A stretch of DNA of 64,000 bases from Paralichthys olivaceus (GCF_024713975.1 NC_091106.1:14348501-14412500); one strand, 5' to 3'; shown: positions 1-18,165, counted from the first letter of the stretch. A program made the numbers and translations. The notes: generated from the sequence alone by a model not told the origin.

Positions 1-4954
<4,954 letters not shown>

Positions 4955-7900
4955 TGGAGACCTGGAGTGAGAACCAGGCTGGAGGTGCAGTTTCATCTCC
5001 GACCACCATAGTTTAATTATTATTTCTTCACATGGCCAGATTTATGATAGACTGGAGCACAGTCTGGTGTCAGTAAACATAATCCTAACAAGAAAGATAT
5101 GTTTTCAACACCGACTGACTTGCTGAACTGTGATATCAGGAGCAACATGGAGGACAGTCTAGAGCCAGCAAACTGTTGGGGCTAGTGCTCACTGCTGTTC
5201 CCTGGTCATGCATGTCAAATTAAATCAATTCATATTTGTTTATATGCCCAAAATGCATCTTTTTCTATATTTCCTTAATTTGTAGAAGGAAATGTTCTCA
5301 GAAAAATCATCATCATCATGGAGTCTGATCCCAACTTTATTGTGAGAATCTGCACTATATTTAATCATATACCACATAAACAATCATTAACCATTTAATC
5401 ATATACCACACGGTGTAAAGAAAACCAGAAACACCTTTATTTCAAAATAAAAGCTCCTCACAAAATAACACAAACATTAAATATAATCACAGTCCACAGT
5501 AGGTTAGTGCTGAAGAAGCAACAGTAAACTCCCTGTACGTCTAACAACATTCACATGTCCATGTTTATATTTGTGACAATCACTGTTTTTTAGCAGCTTT
5601 AGTAATGTAGATATCTCTGTGGAATACTAGTTTATATTTATAGTGCTGAGTAATATTTGTAGGGATTTTTGTATATGAATAGCAGAAGCAAACACTGAAC
5701 GTGAATCACAGGAATGAAGACGATTGTGAGATGAAACACATCAGTAGGTTTTAGTGCCTGTATTTGCTTTGGCTATCTTCGCAGTTAGTGAAGGAGTGTG
5801 TATTTATTGTCACACCTCACTTCACTGGGAGACATGAGCCAGCTGGCACAGAGACTTGCAGCCATGTTTTCTTCTTAGGACATAAGGCTTGGCTTCCTCT
5901 TCGGAGGCTGAGGGACGCACACAACACACAGCAAAGCCTTGGATGCTGTGAGAGCAATACTGACGCTTGGTTGTCACATGAAAATCCCCAGGTATTTAAC
6001 AGCACTGGTATTATCTGCTTAGAAATGCTTCTTAAAAATTACGCTTCCTGTTGAACCTTACTGTAGCTTTTCCTTTTCCTATTACAGCTGGGAGAATTAA
6101 TTATAAGCCATACACAGACATTATTCAATGACTTTTAGGTTTACGTATTTTAATTTATTAATGAAGAACAAATGTCCATGGTAGATGGGGTTTAACCCAG
6201 ACCAGGAATAATGACATATGCAATATAATGTTTCAATTGAATTAAGTGATGTGGTCGTGATGTTAAGTTGAGTATGATGCTGGAAAACATGTTATGGTTT
6301 AATGAAACAAATAAATATGTGCAATACTTATAGATGGACCAAACTATTAATTATAAATTATGTTGATACCTTTTGATTTCCCACCTATCACTATCTGTGC
6401 ATCGTGTATGTAGCCCACCCTGCTTCCTCAAAGTCTCCAAAGGGGTCATGGCGTTATTTACCCAGAGATCCGCAAATCTCTTGTAACAGTACACATGTGT
6501 GAAGTATCCCTGAACTCACCGAACTCCAGCTGCTGTATGTGACAGGTGAACACGAGCTCCACCATGTTCCAGTGGCACGTTTTCCTCCATGTTGGAGTGT
6601 TTGAGTTGAAACAGGAAAGACATCATCCGACATCGACTCTGCTGGATTCATAAGGTCCATAACCAAGTTTGTTGCAAGGCTCTGATAAGGAAGGATTTTG
6701 AATAGACATATTGAAATATATACAACTTAAAATGATTTATTATTCTGTAATTCCACCACAGGTCACTGAAATTAACCTTTTAGTTAAAACTATCACATTC
6801 ACAGCGACGTAAGCTTAAAATATTTATTGATTTGACAGAAAAAGTTGTAATCATGAAGCCAAAAACTTAAAAACGTACACTTTCATCATTTTTCTTTACG
6901 AGATAACAAATCCTAATTCCACCATGCAACCGGCCCACTAACACTGACACACACTACTGATCTGGAAACAGTAACACGAACAGAAACAATTCAATTTATT
7001 TTAGTTTCTCTGTTTTATTTCTTCAGTTATACTCTATAAATACAGTTTGACAGATATAACCACAGTGATCACCTCTGCTCAGTAGTTTGATTTTTAAAGT
7101 TACATTTACTATAATTTATATAATACAAAAATAAATAGCTCAATTAATATTCTGCTCATGAACTTACAAATACATGATAATCACACTTAACCTTCACATT
7201 GATTAACTAAAGATTTTCCCCTGGAAGTCAGTTGTATGTATATTTCATATCATCCAAATGTAATGTAATGATTTACATACATTTTTGAAAAAGTAATTCC
7301 ACATATATCATTACATGTATTATTGGTGCAATAGACAACAATTTATGAAGACAACATTGTGGGAGCTGCATAGAAGATTGGGGTTTTACAATGTACCATA
7401 ATCTTCAGGAAAACATTAGATAGCAGCATGCAACTTTGCAAATTGACATATAGTGAAACAAATCAGCCATTTGTCACAAGTCACAGACTGATTTTGTCCT
7501 GTCACACTGATGGACGGGCGGTGGTGGAAGTGATCCAGAAATATCGAAGAGAAAATAACATATATATATTTTTCATTTCAATATTTGCTCATTTCATCTG
7601 CAGCTCCAGGTTGTTTTCATTCTCATCCCTCTTTTCTTTGGCTGATTCGTCTCAATTTAGTGCAAAACAAGAATCAAAAGCTCAAATTTGGCTCAAATTT
7701 ATACCTACATATATTTGCTTTTTTTAAACATTTACATTTCCCTTGTATGTTGGATATTAACAGCTGAAAATGTCATATAAAACTGTTATATTCTTCGAGA
7801 ATAAGTTCATTCAATGTTCGTCAACACTTGACAGATTTAACGATACTGTGAACGACACAACAGCTTCACATAACATCTTGTATCACAGTTTCTTTGAAGG

Positions 7901-8021
7901 ACTCAATAAATTATTGCACCACAGAAAACACATTTAAACTCACACCACCACTAGTTTCACCGGCACTGACAGTTTCCTATCATCTACCCCGGTTCTTCAA
8001 AGCTCGGGCCTCTTCCTCTTC
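4955..8021. other. Convergent intergenic region: ogdhl and chat 3' flanks
   Basis: This gap between two convergent genes must hold both 3' UTRs. It is AT-rich with no further gene recognised. An 18-bp direct repeat occurs at 5359-5376 and 5393-5410. Reverse-strand AATAAA hexamers that could serve chat lie at 6995-7000 and 7014-7019, about 1 kb past the chat stop. Confidence 0.6.
5446..5451 (+). terminator. Candidate ogdhl polyadenylation signal AATAAA
   Basis: A canonical hexamer lies 492 bp after the ogdhl stop codon. I chose it as the first clear AATAAA in an AT-rich 3' flank; the cleavage site cannot be proven from sequence. Confidence 0.45.
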
Positions 8022-11000
8022 TCAAGTCTGGGTTTGAGCCTCCACTTGAGTCTGGTCCGGCTTCTTCACCAGAACCTGTGGCAGCGTTTGTTGGTTCCTG
8101 GACGACTCACATGGTCTCTGCTGTGTTTTGCTTTGCCAGTTTGTTTCTGTTTGCGTGTGCGTCTCCAGCATCTGCTCCTTCCTCTGTTTGGTCGGGGTGG
8201 AGACGCAGTTGCATTTATTGCACAGATCCCGCATGTCCAACAGTCCCTGCACCAAACACTTGACAAATTCTGCTGAACATGTCTGTGGGCTCTCATGGAA
8301 ACTGGACACTGAGAAGATGATGTGGTCTGACTGAGGATTGTAGCACGCTCCATATCCGTTTGGAACCACGGGTCCGTAACAGCAGAACATCTCTACAGTA
8401 GTTGGGACCTGAGGGAAGAAAGAAGACTTCAGTGCTGTTTTTATATCTTTTCCTCCACTATTGAGGTTATGTTTCATTTGGCGTTTGATTTTCAGCAGGA
8501 TTTCACAAAAACTGCTGAGCGGGTTACCATGACGCTTGGTGGAAGGATGTAGTGTGGGTCAAGGAAGGACCCATTCAATTTTTGTTCAGATGCAGGATAT
8601 TTTTTTCCACTTTCTTAAACATTTTTCCTCATTTGGGTGAATTTCCTCAGAAGTAATCTGTAGAATGCTGATATCTATAAACAGGTGAAATGTATCCACC
8701 TGGATATTGGTGTGGATTTTGTGAATCAAAATAAGTATTGTAGGGGGTTTATTTATATACGTGCAATTTCAAAATTCCCAATCAAGTTCTGTTGCAGTTA
8801 GAGATTCATTTGTTTCCAGAAGCTAAAATAAAGTGGAAACAAGTCCGGCATGTAGCTACTCTACAGCCACAGAGGACAACAGAGGTGTTTTCACAGGTTG
8901 AGCTTTACTGATGAGTGAACTGAACTAAATTTAATGTTTTGAAATCCGATACCTGACTTGTCGAGAGAATGAACTGGTTACTGATGAGATAGGCTTCATC
9001 TGAAAAAATCTCTGGCTTCTCCATCCTCAGCTCATGTGCAATTCCACGCAGTCCTAGCAGGTGATTGTCTATTGCCATCCCTGTAATGGCCTAGAAAATA
9101 AAACACAGAGGTATATTAGTGAATTTTCATTGATAAGCATCATTGAAATCCTGTTTTTCAGTGGATGAGGTTGGAGAGTAGTTACCCGAATAGTGTAATT
9201 TGTCTGTGCAGCTATGGCACCTCGTAACATCTCCATCTTTTCTGTATCCTGCAGAGGTAAACCACAGAGAATCAATAACAGGCTATTCAATTTCCTTTAT
9301 TTTCAGCATGCATAGTTTTTCATGCTGAGGAACGTGAACACAGACCGAAGTAAAAGATTGAATCTCAGTGTTAAAAGCAAAGACAACTGATGGTTTCAAT
9401 ACATAGTTCAAACTGAGCTTTTACTCTTCATTAAACATGATCCGACTGACTGTAGCCTCTAGAGTGATGGATTTTTGGTGGCTGATAATGATGTTAGGAA
9501 GTAAAAAAATTCCAATACTGAATATATACAGGACATACTAATATATATTTAAAAGAAAATTTGGCAATGTTGCCGAAGATGATTTTATCAAACTCCTGTT
9601 ACAAAAGAAATAATATAAATGACTATAAATAAAAAGACAACAACAACCAAATATATAGAACTTAAAAATAATATAGAAATACATTTTTAACCTTCAGTAT
9701 AAACAAAGAAGGGACATTGTTTCTGCATTCTTTATTCTTTCAAATGTAATGTTCATATCAGCAATAGGCTTTTATTGATCAAATCGGTCACAGCCACAGC
9801 AGCTGTCAGCTCCTACAACAAACTGACACAGTGACGCTATCTTCAGTTGTGTTGAACCAAACTGCAACGCTAAGATTCAGCAAGAGTCTGCACTAAAACA
9901 TCTTACGCTTGTACTCTGCTTCCCATCAGTCATTGCTTTGACGAAGGCCAGGGCTTTGGGGGTGGCTGAGCGGATGTTGTCCACTCTGCCCTGCTGAAAG
10001 CGTCGTATGGAGGCGCTCTCGTACGTAGACACTGGTCTGCCATGACATCTAGAAAGAGAGCGAGATAGTCTTGTTGGTTGGAGACTCGGGTTAATGTGAT
10101 ACATCAGAATCAGCCCTGTTATATTTAGCTTTGTCTTACCGGTAGTACGCCAACTGAAGAGCCACCTGAATGTAGGCATCTGGACTTATTTTCTGCTTCT
10201 TGATGAACTCTTTCCCATATTCGTAGAATTTGTGGACATTCATGTCCAGATTTCTCACCAGCCTGAGGAAATTAAAACAAAGCATGCTGTGATTTGAAAG
10301 CTGTCATGGGTTTGTTTGATTTAAAAGAAAGTACAGTAAACACTCAGACCTTTGGAGCTTGTCGGCAGAGGAGGCGAGCAGCTTGTGCACCTCTGGAGTA
10401 CATTTCCAGCGGAGTCTGCGCGGTGCAGGCAGCTCGCTCACACTCGCAGCTCTGACCAGCTTTGATGGGCTGCCAATCCTGACGTCAGATCAGAATATTG
10501 CCCAGTTTAGCATTTTATTTAGGTTAATCTGGTGACTTAAAGCATATGCCATACCACATATTCGGCATTTTAAAGATACAACTGCATTTCATCTCTTACA
10601 TGTATTTCAGTAGATACTCTGTGCACTGAACCAGGACGATTCCCTCAAATGGTGAGTGTTCACAAACGACTCCACAGCAGCCGTCAGCTCCTACAACAAA
10701 CTGACACAGTGACGCTATCTTCAGTTTTGATGAACCAAACTGCAATTCTAAGATTTCATCCCTATTGTGGGTGCAGCTTCATTAATACTTCCTCATATAC
10801 ATATCATATATGCAAATTATTTAGAAAGGAGGCATCCAACTCTTTATATATTCGATATTAATCATGTAGTTTATTCAAGGAATCTGAATTCTTCATCAAA
10901 ACATCTCCATCATGCTGATATCATGTCTTAAGCTCAGGGTTTGTAATCCAGTGGGAACGTCAACTCTCTACCAGAATTCCTTTAAGTGTAGAATCTGAAT

Positions 11001-12671
11001 TTGCCTTGTGATCTGCGAATGACACTGACGCTGTGAGAGATGATTTTGTTCATCAGTTTTGTCTGTCACGTGTCTCGGAAATAAAAGTAGTATATTGATC
11101 CGGCTGTGAAGCGTCCACCATCCAGCCATTTTATCATTGTTATCATTCTATTTTCTTTTTTAAATGACCATTCTTCAACCAGTTCTCAAAGTTAAATCAG
11201 GGCACACAGGTCAAAGAAACAAAAACTCAAGAAGCCTGACCTGATAACTTTGCTCACTGACCTGCATTGGTTTGTCGTACCAGCGGTTTCCACCATTCTT
11301 GGCCACACCTCCTCCGTGCAGCATCCACATGGCACGCGTGGTGTCGCTCAGCTCGGGGCCGCTGGCATCATCCAGACAAACCAGACACAGACAACGCTCG
11401 ATCATGTCCAGAGAATCCCTGTTTGTTGACTCTAGAGCGTAAAACAAGTAAAAAATGTCTATTTGGAACCAAATTTGGTAACATTGAGGGTTTTTGTCAG
11501 AAAATGTATTATCTCCATTCATAATGTACCTCTCATTAACACTCTGCGAGATTCTGCCCACTCTGTCCGTCCATCTGAAGTGAGAAGACCTATGGGTGGG
11601 AGCTGCTCCTCTTCATTGTCGGCCATCTTGACAATTTTGTCCAGCTGAGTCAACAGATCTCTTTCATTCAGGCGGCGGAAGTTGATCACCACATCCAGGA
11701 CGAAGAACTGGACACAGGTTTAGATCAGACACAAAATGTTTCTGTGCATTGGTGTCACATGTGTTTCTTTAAGATTGAATCTAAGCTGTGGGCAGGATGG
11801 GTAATTTGTTTCCTAATGACACTGACACTTATATTGGATTAGATATGATAAACGTGTAGCACTTCCGAAATAATAATTTGGGTAAATTACAAGATTGATC
11901 TTAATTTTAAAGCAATAGATTTCTCTCAATTATTAGAATATACTCAATCTAATGGGGCAAGAAACACAAATGATCAGTGCCGCACAGCCAGATTATCAAA
12001 ACCACTTTTTTGTGGAGTAGATAAAGTGAACACACATGAAATATTGATAATAATCCTTGCAGACATTAAAAACCTGTATGTCTAACTTCTCTATTTTCCA
12101 GCTCCATCAGACCTGGATGTAGCACCTTGATGCGATTCCAATACCTACAATAAACTTGGTGAGTACAGCATGATTATTACATGCAAAAAATGCAAATATG
12201 TCTGATTTGTATTTTTTGAGGTGCTGACGATGACATGAGTAAAAGCAGGTTAATAAGGAGTTGTTGACTCAGTTTATACCCACACTTCTAAATTCATGCT
12301 GTTGCCAGGGATCCCAAAGCACTTGGTGGGAAGTGACAGAAGAAAAAAGCCTGAAGCATGAGACTTAATAAAAGATGAACTAGATGAATCTGAAGTTGAC
12401 CTTATTGTTTTTATATTTACAAAATAATATAATATAAAATTACGAGTTAAATAGTTGAAAATGTTGATCCGTTATTTTTAAAGGTGCTGAAGTACAAATA
12501 TCAAGCATGTTATGGATTATAACTCAACAGAGATGACTTGCAGCCCAGAGGTCTGGTAATTACTGTGTAGGAGATAAGTTTACTCTGTGCCTGCAGAACC
12601 TGTTTACTGTACCATCAGACACAAGTGAGTGACACAGATGTAGAGTCTAATTACCAGCCAAAACAGCAGAG

Positions 12672-12733
<62 letters not shown>

Positions 12734-13239
12734 TTGATATGGAAATGAAAGCTGAGATCAAAGATTAGTATGGCCCAACCATAAACTGAAAATAAAGATG
12801 GACAACGTGTCTCCTCTTCCTCCCACCAATGAAGCTAAATTATCCCTGATACAAACGCTGCCATCTTTCCATTTAGAGGCAGATTCTGCAATCTGCAGTA
12901 CTCAAGGGTCAGAACAACATGTTGACGGACATTGCAGCTTGTCCAAGCACCTCGAGTTAATTACTTTGACTGTGTTATGTGGTTGAAAAATCTAGTAAAA
13001 GCAACTCGTTGTGATCGGTTTGTCAAATTCAGGATTTGCTTTTTCATTTTGTCTGACCTGCTTTTTACAAGCCACAATGATGTGTTCAGGTTCTGGCATC
13101 ACACTGCTTTCCTGGGCCACTAGTGTGTCCCTCTCTGGTCCCGGTAGGCGGTAGGAAGTGAAGAGGCGATAGTACTGCTCCATACACATCGGGGTTCCAG
13201 CCAGCTGACCCCGGGCGTAGTCCACAGGCAGGGCACGTC

Positions 13240-13302
<63 letters not shown>

Positions 13303-14809
13303 AACAGAGCTGTCACACCTATTTTTGCATACATATATTAAACTATTAGTTCTCTCGCTGTGCTCTAACTTACGCATCTAGAAGCGTTTTGTATTCCAAA
13401 ACACCGGACAGTAAGTGTGCAGCAAACCTAGGAAAGAAAACATTGTTTTGTTCAATACACAACAACAGACAAAACACAGACACTCACACACAGTACTTGA
13501 TCACTCCTCCTCATTGCGTTCTATTCTCAGTAATTCTCCATTTATTGTGTGTCAACATTATAATTCTTTATGTAAATCATGTGTTTAAGGAGCTGGTGCC
13601 AGATCAATACCATGTTAACCAAACCACAGACTCTGTTGTCTTTAACCTTGCCACCAGCAGCCAGGCCTCAGACCGCAGGACACTCTGGGTAATGACCCCA
13701 TCTGTCAATGTGTGGCAAGGAAGTGTTCAGTTTTTCTATAATCGATCAGAGTTGGTGTCCGAGTCATTTGTACAGTTCACTCTCATTTCTCAAGTCTTTA
13801 TGCTGTAATAAACAAACATTACCTGTGAAGTGATTTTTACAGTGTGTTGCAGTTGCTTCTTGTTTACAGCCTGTTTTGTATTTTTCTCGGCTGTGCAGTG
13901 CCTCATACCTCAAAGAGTCGATGGGAGCCTTGAAGTTCTGCAGGGGGAAGACCATCGCAGGGCTGGAGTTGACAGGCAGAGCCAGTCTGTTGTTCAGGTA
14001 CATGTCATTCAGCCAGAAGTCGTACACCTAAACAGAGGGAATCACCTTAAGGTAAGATCTCTTAGGAATAGTGATCCAAAGGTGAGTAAACAGGGAGCAC
14101 TACATTTAAAAATAAAAGGCGTGTGTTGCACTTATTGTCCTCAGTGATCCTATTGTTTAAAATTACTTGTTTTGTACAAGTGACTATTCTGTGAGTCTTG
14201 GTCGTTTTATGTATTTACCCAGTTAGCTTCTTTTTCCCTCCTCTCCTTGAGTTTGCTCTGCAGTAGTTCTCCCACTCCTCCAGGGGCTCCAAACTCCTTC
14301 ACTGTGTTTTGGGTCTTATTAAACTGCTCCTCTGTGAGCAGGTGCTTCATGCACCTCAGGTACGTGTCCAGTGTGTCTTTCAGGGAGGGGAGCGGCAGCT
14401 TCGGCAGACCCTGAACAGAGTGGTGATGAAAATCAGAAAAAGAATCAAAAAATAAATAAATGTGTGGCTACACATCAATTTAAAGGGTCTGAGAATCAGC
14501 TGACACATGCATTACATCACTGTACCAAGAAAATAAATAATAATCAAGATAAATAATTTTACTTTTGAACTAAGAAACTGACTCAAAACAAGTTCACTTA
14601 AATAAATATCAAAATATAGTCATTATTCTTTTAGGATTCCTCCTTGACTATGTCGTCATCTTATTAATACTTTTACTTTCATACTTTTACATCCCTAATT
14701 TATTTAAAAACATTTACAAAAAAACATATACATGCATATAAGTCACATATAAGATATTTACATCCTCTCCCCCTGAATCTTTGGAGGGCTCTCGGTCCAG
14801 AACCGGCAT
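8022..14809 (-). CDS. chat: Choline O-acetyltransferase
   Basis: The enzyme transfers acetyl from acetyl-CoA to choline in the cytosol of cholinergic neurons. The 14 coding exons in transcript order are 14762-14809, 14219-14410, 13909-14027, 13374-13427, 13058-13238, 11530-11707, 11262-11431, 10600-10700, 10350-10478, 10140-10262, 9907-10048, 9186-9248, 8953-9090 and 8022-8408. They total 2025 bp (674 aa plus stop) with continuous phase. The choline/carnitine acyltransferase fold is evident: [30 protein letters not shown], catalytic His329 in [46 protein letters not shown] and [25 protein letters not shown]. The start gives [11 protein letters not shown] and is the only ATG feeding exon 2 in frame. 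The C-terminal tail (about 60 residues, Gln/Thr-rich) is longer than the short tail I recall for mammals. Untranslated 5' exons are not resolved. The introns hold a dispersed repeat, a partial exon copy and two TG/AC tracts. Teleosts may have a second chat copy; which one this is was not tested. Confidence 0.95.
8494..8690 (+). repeat. Dispersed repeat family A, copy 1 (truncated)
   Basis: This copy shares blocks such as GGATTTCACAAAAACTGCTGA, CTTGGTGGAAGGATG, GGTCAAGGAAGGACCCATT and CCACTTTCTTAAACA with the other family A copies listed at 25140, 47085, 51085 and 60250. It sits in the chat intron between exons 13 and 14. The borders are approximate, and the 3' part fades out. Confidence 0.7.
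9794..9877 (-). repeat. Duplicated fragment of chat exon 8 with its acceptor
   Basis: These 84 bp match 10672-10755 at 79 positions (about 94%). The parent segment covers the first 29 bases of exon 8, its AG acceptor and 50-odd bases of upstream intron. The copy lies in intron 11, starting about 30 bases past the exon 11 donor. It keeps the AG and the opening codons (FVVGAD) but no donor, so I do not treat it as an exon. Confidence 0.9.
12674..12732. repeat. (TG)n microsatellite in chat intron 5
   Basis: A 59-bp perfect TG run on the + strand (CA on the chat transcript strand) lies between exons 6 and 5. Confidence 0.95.
13242..13299. repeat. (AC)29 tract abutting the chat exon 5 acceptor
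   Basis: There are 58 bp of perfect AC on the + strand. On the chat transcript strand this is (GT)29 followed by only TTAG before exon 5 begins at 13238. The usual polypyrimidine tract is therefore replaced by alternating TG. Confidence 0.95.
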
Positions 14810-16605
14810 GTTGGCGGTGCAGAAGGAAAGTCAGGCAGCAGGTTGATTCATGAGACAGACTCTATGTCCACAAATAAAATAAGACCAGTGTAAAGTTCTG
14901 AGACGTGAAAGCAACAGACACGTGACAACATCTCACTCTTGTGGGAATATTTAAGAGAAATTTTAAAAATCAAAAATGTGCCACTGCTCTGAATAAACTG
15001 TGCAAGAAACCGAACTTTTTTACTGCATGATAATCCAGATTATCTTTTGCATTTGATGTTGTCATGCTACCGGAATAATACCAATAAACTAAACTTACCT
15101 TATTAAAAATGATCAATCACTTAAAAAATAACATTTTACTCACCAGCCTGAAAAAACGTCATTCCCACTCGTCAGGAAAAATCAGCTTTGTCCATCTTGA
15201 CTTTTATATCTTACTACTTCTTCGGTCCTTTGTAATTTTAAAGCATCTTTCAAATTCCCAACATGGCAAGTGCGTAACTCCCTCGCTGGCTGAGGGGAGA
15301 TGCTGAGAGGGTACCTCACCCCCCTGCACGGCCGCCAGGCTCCTCCCAGAAGTCCTGCCATTCGCCGAGAAGTTTATTTGGCGCTTCACATCTTCACTGC
15401 ACCTTATTTAGACGCCGGCTGTAACTCAGGGGCTGCGCACATGCTGCTGTGGTGCTGAGGAACAAATCGTGGATGTGGCATGGACCTCTTCCTTTTGACT
15501 TTTGTAAAACTTAGGCACTTTTCCTTCAGCCTGGAAGCTTTTATTGCTTCCACCTCTCTGCATCTGATTTAATCGGCGCTGTGTGTTTGATATTAAATGC
15601 AAAGTGTGCCCGTTTTGGACAAGAAACCATTTGCTTATGCACAATATCAAACTCAGAACACCATGAGATTATTATCACATTTTATTTCAATCTATTCAAA
15701 CCGTTTTTATTTACATAAATTATTTATATATATATATATATACTGGATGTTCACTGCTTACTGATAAGATTCACAAAACTACCTTATAATAAAGGCATTC
15801 GTTAACATGAATTAATTGGTCTTTAAATTTACCTGATGAAAAAAAAAACTCTTATTATAAAAACATATGCTAAGTATCGTTGTAATTGTATATTTGTTGG
15901 TGTGGAATATTTCACCTGTAAAGGAAAATAAATGTGTTTTATTATGTCGAAATAACTCATTTAATGTTTTGCCTAAATGAATAATTCCCATGATCTGTGA
16001 CATTCACATAATACTGATTTAATTATGTACATGAATATACACGTATGTACAGTCGTGGGTCATACAGTGAGGCTTTGCATTCCAGAAGTACATCATCCAA
16101 AAATAAAATAAAACATCAAGACGCAGATTTCAGCTAATTTCCATCTGGTTTAACTTTCTAACTGTTTAGTGACACGCGGTATTGCATATTGAGTTTAGCA
16201 GCACAACTCTGGCGAAAAGAAAATACAGGTTACATTTAAAGACGCATACAGTACATTATAATTGTTCTTTTTTTTGTTAAAATACATGTACACATAGTCC
16301 CTGAATACGAGTCGGCTTCTGATACAGTGGCAAATAGTGTTAATTCATGAATAGACATTTAATCCCAACAAATCTTTCACAATACACTCTCACTTGAAAG
16401 ATGAACACACGCCAGCGAGCGCCTTTCTACTGCAGAAAGCTTGAAGCTACTTGATTTGACAACATACCCGCAGGGACTGTCACCCAAAGACAGTAAATAA
16501 TTTATGTCGTTACACAATCCTGATCGTGTTATGCAATTGATCGGACGGGATGCACACAATTCTACATGGGCACTTTGATAGTTTTACACTCTGTTAAAGG
16601 TCCTT
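14810..16605 (-). other. slc18a3 3' flank and chat upstream sequence
   Basis: This stretch lies between the transporter stop and the first chat coding exon. By analogy with other vertebrates it is part of a chat 5' intron and holds the slc18a3 3' UTR. It contains a short (TA)n run near 15721-15741 and several reverse-strand AATAAA hexamers, for example 15681-15686. No other gene was recognised. Confidence 0.6.
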
Positions 16606-18165
16606 TTACGCAAACTCTCCTCCCGAGGATTCCTCCTCTGAATACGACCGTTGCGCAAAGGTTTCGATGCCATTCTCGTCGAGGGTTGTACACAAACCCT
16701 TTCTCTTCTTCTCCCGTTGCTCCATTTTAATTGTGTCGTACAGTCCAGTCGGACCGTCCTCTAGGAGCATGTTTCTCTCGGAGAACGAAGGCTTCATCTG
16801 CATCACGTTCTTCAATAGGAGGAGAGCCGGTGCGTAAAGCACATTGGCGAGGCCCATGCCCAAGTTGAGCTGAACGAAGCCCAGGTCGTGCACTATCTGT
16901 CCGGCCACCACGGGCCCCAGCGCGTAGGCCACGCAGTAGGAGATGTCTGCGATGGCGTACACGCTCCCATACACCGACACGTGTCGCACATCCACCAGGA
17001 AACCCAGTGTGGGCAGCAGCGCCGTGTCCACGAAGGCGATGCCGAAGCAGATTCCGCACAGCGGGATCATGAGCTGTCCAAAGTTTTTACAGGCGGGCAC
17101 CGTGCAGGAGCTGGCGCCTATGAACACCATACCTATAGCCCCATAAAACCACTGGAGATGAGGGTACTTGGCTGCTAGTTTGACTGTGAGATACACACCT
17201 AAAACATGAGGGAAGAATGCAGGGAACCATGTCATGCCGATCTCCCACTGGCTGGAATGCATGTTTTCCTCCATCCAGTTGGCGATGGTGGGCTCCAGGA
17301 AGGCGAGAGGGATGTTACAAATAGTCAGAGCACCAGCCACTACAGCTATATATGGGTCAATCATCAGTTTATATATGGGAGTGCCCACTGGCATGTTTTC
17401 TCTCTCTCGGTTCGAGAAGGGTTTCAGCACAATCAGACACAACACGCCATCTACGAGACAGATGCAGGCCAGGATCAGAAAGGGCACCCGCTTCCCTGCG
17501 AACTGATAGAGCACCCCTCCAAAGGGGGGCGCCACAAGACTCCCAAAAGAGATGAAGGCCAAGGCGATTCCCAGCGCTTTGCTCCTCTCCTTCTCCTCCG
17601 TGTACCTGTCTGCGATCAGCGCGATCCCAGCAGTGTCCGCGAAAGCCGAGCCGAGGCCCTGCATGCTGCGCGCCAGGAACAGAGTCGCGTAATTGTCGGC
17701 GAAGGCAAATGTGAGAGTGGAGAGGAACATGACATTGAGTCCGATGAACAGCGGGATATCATACCCGACCCTGTCAATGAAGGTGCCACTTAGCGGGTTC
17801 ACCAGGAGCTGCAGGATGGCCTTGGAGGCGAACAGAACACCTATCTGTAGGTCGAAGTTGCCTTTAGTGGCTCTGTGGATGGTGCTGTTGGTGGAGTTGG
17901 TGTGCACTAGTACGTCTTGGGCTCGATCCGCTGCGTTCTGTAGCTCTTCAAGGTAATCGGGTATAATTGGCACAATCACCATGTAAAGCATGTTGTCTAA
18001 CAAAAGTGCTGTACAGACTATTACTAGAATAATCCGCTTCTGTCGCTCTGGGTCTTGGATCACATTGCCCAGTTGTTTAGTTCTTTCACCCATCTGGGAC
18101 AGTTTGGAGGCGGCAGATTGTGCCAAATTAGCGCCGTGTCCCTCTGTGGTCTCTTCCGGCTCCAT
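16606..18165 (-). CDS. slc18a3: Vesicular acetylcholine transporter (VAChT)
   Basis: This proton/acetylcholine antiporter of synaptic vesicles is a 12-helix major facilitator. It is a single uninterrupted ORF of 519 codons plus stop, as in other vertebrates where VAChT is intronless inside the chat 5' region. TM1 spans about residues 44-69 ([20 protein letters not shown]). Two N-glycosylation sites follow at N90 and N93 in the first luminal loop, which is short compared with mammals. Family motifs include [34 protein letters not shown] and [20 protein letters not shown]. Acidic helix residues seen are E291 (LAFLEPTIA) and D380 ([13 protein letters not shown]). The cytosolic tail carries the endocytic dileucine motif [10 protein letters not shown] at about 464-472 and GLYD. 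The start MEPEETTEG is the first in-frame ATG. The gene shares strand and neighbourhood with chat and is probably co-regulated with it. Confidence 0.97.
   Translation of the reverse strand: MEPEETTEGHGANLAQSAASKLSQMGERTKQLGNVIQDPERQKRIILVIVCTALLLDNMLYMVIVPIIPDYLEELQNAADRAQDVLVHTNSTNSTIHRATKGNFDLQIGVLFASKAILQLLVNPLSGTFIDRVGYDIPLFIGLNVMFLSTLTFAFADNYATLFLARSMQGLGSAFADTAGIALIADRYTEEKERSKALGIALAFISFGSLVAPPFGGVLYQFAGKRVPFLILACICLVDGVLCLIVLKPFSNRERENMPVGTPIYKLMIDPYIAVVAGALTICNIPLAFLEPTIANWMEENMHSSQWEIGMTWFPAFFPHVLGVYLTVKLAAKYPHLQWFYGAIGMVFIGASSCTVPACKNFGQLMIPLCGICFGIAFVDTALLPTLGFLVDVRHVSVYGSVYAIADISYCVAYALGPVVAGQIVHDLGFVQLNLGMGLANVLYAPALLLLKNVMQMKPSFSERNMLLEDGPTGLYDTIKMEQREKKRKGLCTTLDENGIETFAQRSYSEEESSGGEFA

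Noticed and set aside
9786-9877. The duplicated exon 8 fragment as a real alternative chat exon
   Set aside because: It has no donor site after the copied 29 bases, and the frame runs into non-conserved sequence.
13389-13808. 139-codon + strand ORF between chat exons
   Set aside because: It overlaps chat exon 4 in antisense and intronic sequence, with no domain.
17206-17793. 195-codon ORF on the + strand
   Set aside because: It is the exact antisense of the slc18a3 coding sequence; the transporter frame explains its length.
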